Below are positions 32,865 to 43,017 of a stretch of 64,000 nucleotides of DNA, piece after piece; the first letter of the stretch is position 1, and every line of letters starts with the position of its first letter. Source of the stretch: Chaetoceros tenuissimus (lineage: Eukaryota; Bacillariophyta; Thalassiosirophyceae; Chaetocerotales; Chaetocerotaceae). The position numbers and the translations under genes were made by a program. Location: the NCBI GenBank assembly GCA_021927905.1, contig BLLK01000069.1:248001-312000 (forward strand), in the 5' to 3' direction. A model generated the notes under the pieces. It had not been told where the DNA came from, searched no databases, and saw only the letters and a list, made by a program, of their open reading frames with translations.

Positions 32865-33592
32865 ATTTGATATGGTTTTCAGGGATAAGCATACGTGGTT
32901 CGCTGTTTAGATTCAAAAGAATTGTGTTCTGTTTTGTCGAGTGGATGAGATGTGGAGATAAAAGGGTTCTGGGTGAAAGTGAGTGGATCTTCCAGGAGAC
33001 TTCATTCTATTTAGAGGGAAGAAACTTGAAGGAGGGGCTTAAATAATTGCCTGTCATCTTGAAGGAGGGCTTTAATAACTTGCTGTCAAAATTCAAATTT
33101 TGTGGGACTGGCAACTTGCAATAACTAAAATTTAAGCGGGCTTGTGAGGGATGAGAACAAATAAAAGGCCTATTACAAACTCAAGAGAACAATGAAGTAA
33201 GTTATGAAACTTCTGCATTTTCTTTATCTATCTACCTGCAGTGTATGCTCAATATACAGTCACAATCCTATTTCGAACACTGAATTTATTTTTTCTAGAG
33301 TCATCGTAAGGTTTCCATCGTATTCTGGTACATTTGCTTGATTGTTTGAAGGATTTGTGTTTAGGCTGTTTATTGCGAACTCTTGAAATCAATCGTGGAA
33401 ATATCCCTTCCTCCACTCACTAAATTGGCAGCCTCATCACACTCATCACTGAACGAAAGAGAGAGAGATGAGATGAGAGAAAAGAAGCCTACTTCGTGTT
33501 GAAGAATCTGCAGGTAGCACCTTTTAATTTCAGATGATTGAGTGTGATATAACAGTTGAAGTTGCCATAACTTTACGTAGACAGATACATCG
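32865..33592. other. Divergent intergenic region, 728 bp
   Basis: Separates the transporter start from the next rightward gene. Two similar phrases occur: GAAGGAGGGGCTTAAATAA at 33028 and GAAGGAGGGCTTTAATAA at 33060, an imperfect direct repeat. No gene seen. Confidence 0.35.
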
Positions 33593-34321
33593 ATGAAGAT
33601 TGAACGCTTTCTCTATCCACTGGTTTTCGCTTCAATCACGAAAGCAAATATGTCGACAGACATTTCAACCGAATCATCTCATCAGGAGACAAAACATTTA
33701 ATAAACACCAACCTATCAAGAGTTCAAGAAATCATGTCGACAATGCGAAGACGAGCATCCCTTTCAGAGAAATGTGAAGAGGAGACTGCATCGCTGTGGA
33801 TAGAAAATGAATCACTTCAATTGAGTTTTCCTACAATACCCGAAGAAGAAATATATAATATTTGCTCACACGAACAAGACCACAAGAATCTAGTGTGTGA
33901 TTTACAAAATAGTAAATTGAACGAGGAGTTTGATTTGGCATGTAAAGAGAGTGGAGGGAAAGTTATGCCTTTTGACTTGAAAGTGGATAATGATTGCTTT
34001 TCACTACGAAGAAATAATGTTGGAGAGGAACAGACCTTTACTTCGTTTCTAAAATTGGGTACTTGTGCAGGACCAAGTTGCAGACCGCTTAATTTTCAAG
34101 AACTTATTCAAAATACATTGAATGATGCCATGAAGTGTGATATTGAAATGAAAGCATCGCAAAGGGATGCAGAATCTTTTCCGTTTATGATTACGCTTAT
34201 GATGGGTACAACCATGTTTCTCGGACTCATGTTTATGTGGAATAAGCTCAACGCTGCTCAAAAGTCAAAGTTGTCAAGTGAAGATAAGGCATTTGTTGTT
34301 AGAAATGGTTTCATGGCCTAG
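33593..34321 (+). CDS. Single-pass membrane protein, unknown function
   Basis: An intronless frame of 242 residues. The N-terminus (MKIERFLYPLVFASITKA) may be a weak signal sequence; a second Met at residue 20 is an alternative start. The middle is polar, with Cys residues at intervals (CSHEQDHKNLVCDL, TCAGPSCRPL). A single hydrophobic helix (FMITLMMGTTMFLGLMFMW) near the C-terminus is followed by a short polar tail. No family recognised. Confidence 0.6.
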   Translation: MKIERFLYPLVFASITKANMSTDISTESSHQETKHLINTNLSRVQEIMSTMRRRASLSEKCEEETASLWIENESLQLSFPTIPEEEIYNICSHEQDHKNLVCDLQNSKLNEEFDLACKESGGKVMPFDLKVDNDCFSLRRNNVGEEQTFTSFLKLGTCAGPSCRPLNFQELIQNTLNDAMKCDIEMKASQRDAESFPFMITLMMGTTMFLGLMFMWNKLNAAQKSKLSSEDKAFVVRNGFMA

Positions 34322-34540
34322 ATTTGGAGTAGGCATTTTAACTTTGAATGTAGGACGAGGGTTTTCGATCGTTCCTGCTTGTTTGTAAAATAGATTTTCT
34401 ATGCATGTTTGTGCTACTATGTAATGTCTTTCTTTCTGCTCTTCAATGAAGCATAGTCTAGGGCATCACTAGGGGTACAGAAAACTTCACAAAGGGATTG
34501 AATCGTGCGTTCACATGGTAAAAAGTATTTAATAAATGCA

Positions 34541-35984
34541 ATGTCGGATGAGACCCTAATTCTAGAATCCAGTCAAATTATAAATCTTGAGGAGGAAGAA
34601 GAAAAGTATTTTTATATCAAAGTAAATGATACATCAGGTCTTAAACGAAATCTTAAAATCAAAATCAAGAGTATTCCCAAACATGGACAACTGTACCTAG
34701 GCGACAATGTGCAAATTGTGAATGCAAGTTTGTTACCTCAAACTCTGTCGTTTCCCTACGAAAATGGATTTTTCATGAAGTATATTGGTAACTTGGACTA
34801 TTTTAATGAACCCTATCAAATGGCGCAGTCAGAGGATACAGAAGAGGTCAGGTTCATTATCAGGACATCCAATAGTAAAAAATCTTCACTTCAAGCAATT
34901 CGTTTCAATATCGTGAATGTCAATGATCCTATTGAAATTACAAGTAGTGAAAGAACAAAGAGTATCAAAACACTTTCATCTCTATCTTTTGATCCTCATA
35001 ATTGCGGACAAGAAACCTGGAATCAACGGTGTATCAGTCGAGCTATGATTGATGATATTACAGTCAAAGATGTAGATCAGAATATTGATTTTGTAAGAGT
35101 AAATGTTGCGACTTCCTTTGGATTGGTAACATTGAATAAAATGTACCTAAATCAAACAGATTTTGCAAGTTGTGCAAATAGAACTCAATTGGAAATTGAT
35201 GAAGAAATAACGTGGAACTGCAGAGGTACTGGGATTGGAGATACAAGTGTAAGTTTGCATCGAAAAAGATGGAGGCGTTTCTCAAAGTAGTTTCTAACAT
35301 TTTCTCTTCTAGATGACATTTATAGCTAAACCATTAGAGCTGAATAATATCTTCAAAAGAATGACATATGAAAGCCTTGAAGAAGGAACTGATGTAATTC
35401 TGATCAAGATTTACGATGGACTAGGTGGCGATTGCCTAAGTCGCTTTGAGCACAACCAAAAGTATATACAAAATCAATACTCGGGTAGAATGACCGTTCA
35501 TAATAATTGCACTACATCAGAAATTTCTATACCAATTAATATTGGAAAATATAACTCACCAGAGTTGAAATCATTGCGTATTCTTCCGTTTCAACTCATC
35601 ATTGCGTTCGGCTTTGCTTGTTTTACAATCTTTTTGTTTGGAGTTTTGATACCTTGTTACAAAGAATATGTTACTTCGAGGAATTTTGAACAAGATGATG
35701 ACTTGGTAGAAGACTTGGAAGATTATGATGAATCTCAAGATGAACGTTTCAGTATAGACAATGACGACAATGATTATTCTGTTTCTTCAATTTGCTCGGA
35801 TAAAGTATCAACTTTCAGCGAGGATGATTCAAAACAGGAAGATAACGACAATGATGATCTCTTGAGTTTTGAAAGTAGCTTTGATAGTGCTGACTTGGAT
35901 TGTCAACATGAGGAAAACTTGGTTGAAATGGTTGAAATAATGACTAGTGAAAAAAAACAGGTAAAGACGACGTTATTTAGATGA
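34541..35984 (+). CDS. Type I membrane protein with CSPG/cadherin-like ectodomain
   Basis: Two exons, 34541-35248 and 35313-35984, in phase 0 (donor GTAAGT, acceptor TAG), give 459 residues from the first ATG. The frame is open from 34502 with no earlier ATG, so an upstream exon with a signal peptide is likely missing. The ectodomain has IKSIPKHGQLYLGD and a following FxYxNxxxYFN pattern as in CSPG repeats, plus FNIVNVNDPIEI, a cadherin-like strand. A second repeat starts near residue 190. A membrane helix (LIIAFGFACFTIFLFGVLIPC) leads to an acidic cytosolic tail (EDLEDYDESQDE). Adhesion or surface sensing is inferred from the repeats. Confidence 0.7.
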
Positions 35985-36128
35985 GAACCCTAAATAATGA
36001 AAAATGAATGGCTGTGAGAGAGGCACGACGAACAGCACTCACATTTCACATTCATCAAAGAAAAATGGAATGATTGCCACAATACACCTTATTGAACTGT
36101 TTCAATTGAAAAAGTAGTGCGCAATACT

Positions 36129-36731
36129 ATGCCAGGACAAACTCTATTTATTGATGGATCAAAAGTAGCACCTGGTGACAAGCTTTGTGCTTCAAAATTG
36201 TATAATCCAGGAAAAGGCTGTTATGTCCGAGGAGCAAGTGTCTATGCATGTGCAGTAGGCACCGTCAAGTTTACTGAATCAAAAGATGGAAAAGGAGAAG
36301 CATCTGTTACATTGGAAGAAGGCAGACAATATGCATCGTCATTGGTACTGAATGTTGGAGACAAAGTGCTTGCAAAAGTCAATCGCATTCAAGTCAATAT
36401 GGCAAACATCGAAATAGTGGCAGCCGAGGGGATTGGTACACTACGTGAACATCACAGTGGAATAATACGTAAAGAAGACATTCGAGTAGCTGCAACTGAA
36501 GAAGTCAATATTTATGACTCATTTAGACCAGGTGATATTGTTTGGGCAAAGGTAATATCTTTGGGTGATTCGAGAAAATATATACTGTCAACTGCAGAAA
36601 ATGATCTTGGAGTCATTAGAGCTGTTTGTGCGAGTAGTGGTGAAATAATGGCACCTATAAGTTGGAAAGAGATGCAATGTCCCAAAACTGGTGTGAAGGA
36701 ACCTAGAAAATGTGCAAAGCCTAAAGAATAA
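36129..36731 (+). CDS. CSL4: Exosome complex component CSL4 (EXOSC1)
   Basis: An intronless frame of 200 residues starting at the first ATG; an extended frame 12 bp upstream lacks an ATG. The N-terminal strand region VAPGDKLCASKLYNPGKGCYVRG is followed by the S1 RNA-binding domain (NVGDKVLAKVNRIQV). The strongest signature is GIIRKEDIRV, YDSFRPGDIVWAKVISLGD and LSTAENDLGV, then the zinc-ribbon-like end with MQCPKTGVKEPRKCAK. CSL4 caps the RNA exosome and helps guide RNA to the catalytic subunits in nucleus and cytoplasm. Length matches the family (about 195 residues in human). It converges with MPP10, 39 bp between stops. Confidence 0.95.
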   Translation: MPGQTLFIDGSKVAPGDKLCASKLYNPGKGCYVRGASVYACAVGTVKFTESKDGKGEASVTLEEGRQYASSLVLNVGDKVLAKVNRIQVNMANIEIVAAEGIGTLREHHSGIIRKEDIRVAATEEVNIYDSFRPGDIVWAKVISLGDSRKYILSTAENDLGVIRAVCASSGEIMAPISWKEMQCPKTGVKEPRKCAKPKE

Positions 36732-36770
36732 ACAACACTAATTATGTATATATTTGATAAAGCGATCCTA

Positions 36771-39209
36771 TTATAGCTTAAATTTACTAGACCTTGTTGA
36801 TTCTTCGCCCTTGTGTTTTCTTTTCTTACCGGCAGAAGATCCATCACCACGAATTTCAGATTGTATATCATCTTGCATTCTCTGGAAGAACTTGGCACTT
36901 GTCTTGAAGTCAGCGTTGTCTTCTCTTTGTCCCTGAATAACCTTGCCACTCGCTCGTGCCATTTGAAGTTCTTCACGAAGTTTTCTCTTTTCATAAGGAT
37001 TATTGAGTCCGAGCTCTGGTTGCAGCCTGGAGATAAGTTTTTCGTCAGCAAGTTTTGCTTTTCTTGCCTTGCGTCTTGCAGCTTTCTTGGCCTGTCGGAG
37101 TCTCTTGCGGTCTGCTTGGTCCATTTCCGATTCACCTCGTAAAATTCCGTCTCTCCCCTTCTTCTTATCGAAGATTTCTTCTGGAGCCATTGCCTTTGCA
37201 TCACTGACATATAATGGCAGCACTTCTTCCATTGCAATCGCTGGAGTATTCTCTGTCTTGACATCTGCTTCGTCAGAAACTGGCCTTGGAGCAAAGTGGT
37301 AATTGGAGAGTGCATCAAGTTTACTGCAAATATTTGCAAATAATGCTCTCATTTCACTTCTCGCCTTTTCTTCTTCTGTTTCCTTCTCGACAGCATCCTT
37401 GTCATAGCCTGTGGCCTTCTTGAGGTACTCACGCTCATACAATTCTCCAAGTGACAGTTTAGACTTTTCTTGGCTCACCTCCGGTAATTCTCCGTTTCTC
37501 TTATCAAGGCCAATATCTGGCAATTCACGTGGAACGACATCATCCCAATCTTCCTCAATCACTCTCCGCTTGATCATTTCTTCAATTGACTCGGTATGTT
37601 CTTGAGTGATGATTGGTGCTTGCTTTGTTGCGAATTCAAATTCAGGAGTCATTTCTAGCAAAGAGTTTTCTGGACGTTTAGAGGAAATAGCTTCTCCGAG
37701 CATCTGCCACGGCTTTTCAGATAAAACTTCCTTTTCCATGTCCTCGGTCATTGAATTGAGTTTTTTGGAACGTTCTTGATAACCGGAAAGCTTCTTATTT
37801 TCTTCAACTTCTTCCTTCTCTTCTTCGTCATCGTCGCCGCCATCACTACCAGAAGCGGAGTCGTCGTCACTGCTGCTGTCATTGTCGTTTTCATCATCTT
37901 CCTCAGCCTCATTCTCGACATCATCATCATCTCCACCTCTCCAGTCTGCGCCATCATCTTGTTCAAAGTCATGGTTATCCCAAGAGTCAGCATCACTATC
38001 ATCATCTGTAGTAGTTGTCTTTTTCTGTTCCTTCTCCTTTTTCAATCTTGAAAGGTATTCCTTGCTTGCCTTTCTAGGTTTTCCAAAGAAATCAGCAGCA
38101 GTCATATTGACAACATTATCCTCGTCATCTGACCATTCATCGTCATCCTCTTCGTTCTCGTCATACATTGCAGCAAGGGCATTGATGTCGTCATCTTCTC
38201 TATATTTATTTCTTCGGATAGTAGGTTCGACTTTCTTTTCGAGTTCCTTGAACTCTTCATCTTCGCTATCATTATCGGAACCAGCTCTGTTTTTCAAATG
38301 TGGAAGATTCTTACGCTTTTGTTCTATTTCTTGTGCATTATCTGGTTGCGGCTCGCCATAAGCCTCGTCTGGAAGCATTTCCTCTTCTTCATCTGCAAAT
38401 GCCTCCATCTCATGCAGGTCAAAGAATCCATCATTCAAATTCTCTCTTGCTTCATCATATAAATCTTCTTCCTCTTCTTTCTTGTTTGACTGAGGAGGAA
38501 TTTCTTCCTCCATTTCATCCATGTCTGAATCCATATCGTCCATTTCTGCTTCAATACGTTCCATGCGCTCTCTTGCTCTTCTAGCAGCTTCATCTTCTTC
38601 CTCTTCGTCGCTATCTTCTTCACTATCATCATGAGGATCCTCTTCACTATCCACTTCAGATTTATCCTGTCTATCATCATCACTGTATACATCGCTCATA
38701 TTTAACAACCTAATTTCAAACTCCCCATCATCTCGTGTATTATCAGTCTTTTTCGATAATTTCTTGATCACCCCCTTTACCTTCTCCACCAAAGCCTCAT
38801 TCTGCAAGTCAACTTGCGCCCATATAGATTCAGGGTCCATGTCTTCAAAGTAAAGCTCGTTCAAGTTCGATAAAGGTGCATCGTCTACTTCTTCCTCTTG
38901 ATTGTGTAGCTTTAATTGAGTCTCCTCCATCAATTTTGCCAATTGTTCCATTCTACCAAAGAGCGCTTTAGAAATTTGTTCCAGATTTGTGAGAGTCTGC
39001 TTATGTTCTTTATGAACAGACTCATCTTCTTTTTCAGAAGGTGGCAGAAGTAGAGTATGCAATAGTTCTTCTGGATTTGTGAGGAGGCTAGAGAGACTAT
39101 TGAGAGCCTCGATTGTTGGGTCTGAAAGCGATGTTTCTTGAGGTTCAGATGAAGAAGTTGAACTTTCATCAAGGACTGGAGCTTCCTCGGGTATCTTTGA
39201 CTTGGCCAT
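36771..39209 (-). CDS. MPP10: U3 snoRNP protein MPP10 (SSU processome)
   Basis: An intronless frame of 812 residues. A helical N-terminal part (LLTNPEELLHTLLLPPSEK) leads into long acidic tracts from about 180 to 480, typical of MPP10. TAADFFGKPRK is the conserved DFF region. The hallmark C-terminal stretch reads EKPWQMLGEAISSKRPENSL, then APIITQEHTESIEEMIKRRV, DWDDVVPRELP, KSKLSLGELYEREYLK and LDALSNYHFAPRPV, then AMEEVLPLYVSDAKAMAPEE. MPP10 joins IMP3 and IMP4 in the U3 snoRNP and is needed for 18S rRNA processing in the nucleolus. It ends in a Lys/Arg-rich tail with KRKHKG. Confidence 0.95.
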   Translation of the reverse strand: MAKSKIPEEAPVLDESSTSSSEPQETSLSDPTIEALNSLSSLLTNPEELLHTLLLPPSEKEDESVHKEHKQTLTNLEQISKALFGRMEQLAKLMEETQLKLHNQEEEVDDAPLSNLNELYFEDMDPESIWAQVDLQNEALVEKVKGVIKKLSKKTDNTRDDGEFEIRLLNMSDVYSDDDRQDKSEVDSEEDPHDDSEEDSDEEEEDEAARRARERMERIEAEMDDMDSDMDEMEEEIPPQSNKKEEEEDLYDEARENLNDGFFDLHEMEAFADEEEEMLPDEAYGEPQPDNAQEIEQKRKNLPHLKNRAGSDNDSEDEEFKELEKKVEPTIRRNKYREDDDINALAAMYDENEEDDDEWSDDEDNVVNMTAADFFGKPRKASKEYLSRLKKEKEQKKTTTTDDDSDADSWDNHDFEQDDGADWRGGDDDDVENEAEEDDENDNDSSSDDDSASGSDGGDDDEEEKEEVEENKKLSGYQERSKKLNSMTEDMEKEVLSEKPWQMLGEAISSKRPENSLLEMTPEFEFATKQAPIITQEHTESIEEMIKRRVIEEDWDDVVPRELPDIGLDKRNGELPEVSQEKSKLSLGELYEREYLKKATGYDKDAVEKETEEEKARSEMRALFANICSKLDALSNYHFAPRPVSDEADVKTENTPAIAMEEVLPLYVSDAKAMAPEEIFDKKKGRDGILRGESEMDQADRKRLRQAKKAARRKARKAKLADEKLISRLQPELGLNNPYEKRKLREELQMARASGKVIQGQREDNADFKTSAKFFQRMQDDIQSEIRGDGSSAGKKRKHKGEESTRSSKFKL

Positions 39210-39743
39210 AGTTGTAACTTTTTACCAGATTTAAGTCTATAGATACTATAGTGTTATATCTTTCCACGTAATGTATTAGGGAAAAGCTTGTTATTAAATT
39301 TTAATCAATTTCAATTTGTTGCAACAAAACATTTCATTCTTTTCCTTGATGAAAAAATGAATGGCCCTCACAAACACTAACATATGTACAAATTACTTTC
39401 TTCGAATATTAGGTTCTGAGATCTAAAACCTAACCACGACTGACTTTCCTTTTCCTGTCACGCTTTTTCCTAATAAAAAAGAACATCATCCAGCTATGAA
39501 TATTCTTTCGATATCAATGTTAGAAATACCAGAATTTATGGTGAATAATTGTAAAATATTCAATAATATTACATATGGTGGTAACCATTATCTACTTTCA
39601 AAAAACATAAATGAAAACTGATGACAAAATGACGTGAGTGTCAAGAAACTTTCTAGGCCATTTGAAAACCAATGTGATTGGCTCCGACAAGACAGAACAC
39701 TTGTCACTTTTTTTCTTTCTCACTTCCTTATTCAATGAGGTAG
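39210..39743. other. Divergent intergenic region, MPP10 and ankyrin gene
   Basis: 534 bp, AT-rich. A TGACGTGA half-CRE occurs near 39629. Nothing else recognised. Confidence 0.35.
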
Positions 39744-40682
39744 ATGGACATGAACATTACTTGCATAAATACTACAGTAGTTGCTATCATGAGACAGGAG
39801 AATACTCTCTATAATTACTGCTCAGAGCGAAACTGGGTGGAAGTTCTTGCCTATCTACAATCTGATGCACCGGAAGAAGAAAAGAAGAGGCAAATTCAGT
39901 ACAAACATAGGTCTCATGGAAATACTCTCAATTGCGCATGTTTCAATGACCCACCTCTAGAAGTAGTCAAGCAATTGCTTGATATTGGAGGTCGAGATAT
40001 CATCTTTGAAACAATGAGAGGAGGGTATAGTCCTTTGCATGTTGCGTGTGGCCGAAATATCAGTTATGAAGTAATACATCTATTGCTAGAGGTTGGAGGA
40101 AAAGATCTAACTTTGATGCAGACAGAAGGCGATTTATGCACTGCACTTCATCATGCATGTTTTTCACATAATGATGTAAATGTTATCAAACTACTGGTTG
40201 AAATTGGAGGCAAACAATTGGCTTTAATTGAATCCAAGTATCGTCGAACTGCTATGAATTTTAGCAATTGTCGATATAAAAATGATATTGAGTGTGTTTT
40301 GATAGTACAAGAGTATTTGGAATACATTCCTACATACAATTCTTCCCATCGACAAGTAACAGACGAAATATTAGATAGAATCTTTGCTTGTGAATTATCA
40401 TTTCGAGACATTTATCGACTGCTACGATGTTTGGATCTTCCAGAAGAGCACCGAAGGCGGATAGAAAGATATAAAAACGAGAAATTGATAAAAGGAAACT
40501 TCATCAAAGTTATACTGCAAATGAAGCCATCAATAGAAAAAGTGAATAGCTTGATTAATGACTATGGGCTAACCAAGGAACAAACATCGCATTTCATTGC
40601 ATATCGAGAACAATTAATCAAAGCTAGGAAGAGATTGAAGTATGAAGTCGTTATAGACAAAGATGCAATCAACACAAGTTAA
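39744..40682 (+). CDS. Ankyrin-repeat protein
   Basis: An intronless frame of 312 residues; other in-frame Mets at residues 3 and 16 are possible starts. From about residue 40 to 150 there are three to four ankyrin repeats: NTLNCACFNDPPLEVVKQLLD, GYSPLHVACGRNISYEVIHLLL and CTALHHACFSHNDVNVIKLLV. The C-terminal half is helical and charged, without catalytic motifs. Ankyrin proteins of this short kind are numerous in diatoms and mediate protein contacts. No signal peptide; probably cytosolic or nuclear. Confidence 0.8.
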   Translation: MDMNITCINTTVVAIMRQENTLYNYCSERNWVEVLAYLQSDAPEEEKKRQIQYKHRSHGNTLNCACFNDPPLEVVKQLLDIGGRDIIFETMRGGYSPLHVACGRNISYEVIHLLLEVGGKDLTLMQTEGDLCTALHHACFSHNDVNVIKLLVEIGGKQLALIESKYRRTAMNFSNCRYKNDIECVLIVQEYLEYIPTYNSSHRQVTDEILDRIFACELSFRDIYRLLRCLDLPEEHRRRIERYKNEKLIKGNFIKVILQMKPSIEKVNSLINDYGLTKEQTSHFIAYREQLIKARKRLKYEVVIDKDAINTS

Positions 40683-40962
40683 TTCCAAAAGATGCTTTAG
40701 AAAAATTTTGTCGAAGTAAAACAATGAAAAATGAATTGAATTTGTTTTCGTGTCTTTCTCAAAAGCTGTCAAAACATGAAATTGTCGTTTGACAGAGCTA
40801 AATGAGTCGAGTCTGAATTCTAGGATTTTTCAGTCTTGGCAGCCCAAATTGAAAGATCGATGAATGTTGAAGCCAACACACTTCCATAAAAACAGGAATT
40901 GATTCAATCAACTTCGTTCCGTCTAGTGCTGCTACTTCAATCTATACATCGAGATATATACA

Positions 40963-41679
40963 ATGACTGAAAGCCTAGGTCAAGAAGCATTCGGTGTCTT
41001 TGAAGATGTCCTGCTTGAGGAGATTGCATCTGAAAACAAGTCCATCCAAGAGGATATCAACGGCCTCAAGATGTGTCAAAAAATGCTGGAAGAAGTTCAT
41101 GTTTGTATTGGGAAAGAATCCCATACCTTCTCTATTCTAGATGGCGTCATTGATACTGATGAGCCACTGCGAAGAGCTGGACATAACCAAGGCGACGTCA
41201 CATTATTTGATAGTAACATTGTAATGATTGGTGGATTCAATTTTGGTCTCGGTCGTAGTAACCTTGATCAGGAGGAAAGGGATGCGAGTCTCGGAACTGT
41301 CATCAAGTTTCACCTGGATCGTTTCAAAGTGCCGACTTTTACTCTTGATGCATTCAAGACCGAAGAAGAGATTGGACCAGATGGCGAACCTGGCTGTTGG
41401 ATTTCATCTGTTGCTGCTTTGGAATACGTTGGGTCATTCTGTGCCATCAATGACATTGTGAATGGACTTCGGTTATATCTCAAGGCAGCTGAAGATGATA
41501 GTACCGCATCCTTCTATTTCTGTCGAGATAGAGTTACTTTTCAGGGCACGTTACACAGCATTGGGCCAAAAGATATGGCAAGAGGCATGGAAGGGCTCGC
41601 AAATCAGATTAGTGCTTATACGATGGGTATGGGTTATATGAACCAATTAGTTGCTATAACTGGAGGCAAGATTCCTTAG
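40963..41679 (+). CDS. N-terminal part of a split or stop-interrupted frame, unknown function
   Basis: A frame of 238 residues ending in TAG at 41677-41679. It begins MTESLGQEAFGVFED and is predicted as mixed alpha/beta with a Gly-rich stretch (NIVMIGGFNFGLGRSN) and a strand region (FYFCRDRVTFQGTL). The next frame continues in the same phase right after the TAG, with no in-frame stop until 42498. Codon use on both sides is alike. No family recognised; no signal peptide. It may be a complete small protein, the first half of a readthrough product, or part of a decaying gene. Confidence 0.6.
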   Translation: MTESLGQEAFGVFEDVLLEEIASENKSIQEDINGLKMCQKMLEEVHVCIGKESHTFSILDGVIDTDEPLRRAGHNQGDVTLFDSNIVMIGGFNFGLGRSNLDQEERDASLGTVIKFHLDRFKVPTFTLDAFKTEEEIGPDGEPGCWISSVAALEYVGSFCAINDIVNGLRLYLKAAEDDSTASFYFCRDRVTFQGTLHSIGPKDMARGMEGLANQISAYTMGMGYMNQLVAITGGKIP

Positions 41680-41718
41680 TACCACCAATTGAATTACTTC
41701 TTTTATGATAGCCCTGAA

Positions 41719-42498
41719 ATGTACTTCAAACTTGAGAGTATCAGCATTCAATTCACCCCGGAAGTCAGCAGAGCATACGACCTCGCTCGTAAAATAGAAG
41801 TGCTGACAGAAGCCAATGTCCTCGAAGTCAATTCTATTGACTCGTTGGATCTGACTAGATCCGATGTATTGCGAGGACAGGTAGCCGTCTCTCTAGTTTT
41901 TGGCAAGTTAGTTGATGGTCTTAGTACAAACAAGCAGTTGCGCTGTGAACTAAAGTCTCTGCGCTACATGAAGAGTATGCTTCAAAATGCTATTTTGAAA
42001 TGTGATGGAGATATCCTTTGCGAAATCAACCTGAATAAAGGTATGATGTATTCCGATTATCTACGTGAAACTGCACAAGCTGGACACATTAGTGATGCTA
42101 CTGACCACCTCTGGAGAATCTCTTTGGGAGATGAAAACATTTCGCTTGAAATAAATTGGCTAGATAAATTCGCCGTTACTATTGGAGCAACCCGACTTTT
42201 TGAAGCTAGCGGTACATTTTTTGACAGTGCTCAGGTTTTTGAACAAGGGGCAATTCAATTCATGGTTGGCGATGTGAGAGTATGTGGTTACATGGACTTT
42301 TCACTTCAAAGTTTGAACAATTCTGAAGACATTGACAATCATGTGCGTGAAGTTATGAATGAAGACTTTCAACAGAAGCTATCAAAGGCCACCTTGCCAG
42401 GAGTGAGTGCTGATTTTCCAGAGTGGTTCAAGATGATCATAACTCATATCGCTGTCCCAATTGAAATAATCAAGATGTTTCTTGACATTGGAAAGTAA
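41719..42498 (+). CDS. C-terminal part of the same frame, unknown function
   Basis: The first ATG after the TAG is at 41719, giving 259 residues, but the open frame extends back to 41680 without a stop. The sequence has helices (YDLARKIEVLTEANV) and strands (WRISLGDENISLEINWLDKFAVTIGATRLFEA-type pattern), ending in FKMIITHIAVPIEIIKMFLDIG. Only 39 bp separate this ATG from the previous stop, too little for a normal promoter. Hence this is probably one gene with the part before it. No domain recognised. Confidence 0.55.
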   Translation: MYFKLESISIQFTPEVSRAYDLARKIEVLTEANVLEVNSIDSLDLTRSDVLRGQVAVSLVFGKLVDGLSTNKQLRCELKSLRYMKSMLQNAILKCDGDILCEINLNKGMMYSDYLRETAQAGHISDATDHLWRISLGDENISLEINWLDKFAVTIGATRLFEASGTFFDSAQVFEQGAIQFMVGDVRVCGYMDFSLQSLNNSEDIDNHVREVMNEDFQQKLSKATLPGVSADFPEWFKMIITHIAVPIEIIKMFLDIGK

Positions 42499-43017
42499 AG
42501 GTGAACAGGAGTGAATTCTCTTTGAATTGTGTTTCTCTACTTGGAATGTTTCTGTATATATCAACTGTAAGATGCTTTGTTTGAGCAATTTATTGTAAAA
42601 AGTGTGTATTATTGATACATACATATATATATATATATGTATTTTATTCAAATCACGGTCAAAATGGAACTTAAATGTAGTAACTCATAGAACGAAACAG
42701 CATTGCTACAAAATAGTAATAATTACTTACCGTTTTCTACTTCAATCTTACTTGTAACGGAAGGAGATTTCTAAAAGTCATCCTTGTCATGATTTCATAC
42801 CATGAGCTATATCAATCTCCATTCGTCATGTTTTGTAATTGAACAGCTTTTTTGAAAAGTCTGCTTGGCCTTCTCGTTCAAGTGGAGACAATATGGAGGG
42901 TGCAAAGCTCAACTTCAATTTTCCAACAATCTGAGATGCGAATCACAAATCTTTGCTTTTCTCAATAAATTTCTCAAAGTATTGGTTGATTAAGTATTTA
43001 CAATTTTGCACATTTTA
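42499..43017. other. Convergent intergenic region
   Basis: 519 bp between two 3' ends, with an AT palindrome at 42619. No gene seen. Confidence 0.35.
42619..42642. repeat. AT microsatellite forming a 24-bp perfect palindrome
   Basis: ATACAT, then alternating AT, then ATGTAT: self-complementary over its whole length. It can form a cruciform or, in RNA, a hairpin about 120 bp past the stop of the preceding gene. Confidence 0.8.

Noticed and set aside
37882-38361. 159-codon Ser-rich frame antisense to MPP10
   Set aside because: It mirrors the acidic Asp/Glu codons of MPP10; the MPP10 signature fixes the true strand.
41620-41690. Selenocysteine or simple intron as explanation for the in-frame stop
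   Set aside because: The stop is TAG, not TGA, and the GT-AG pairs tried gave either a shifted frame with a new stop or an intron of about 30 bp.
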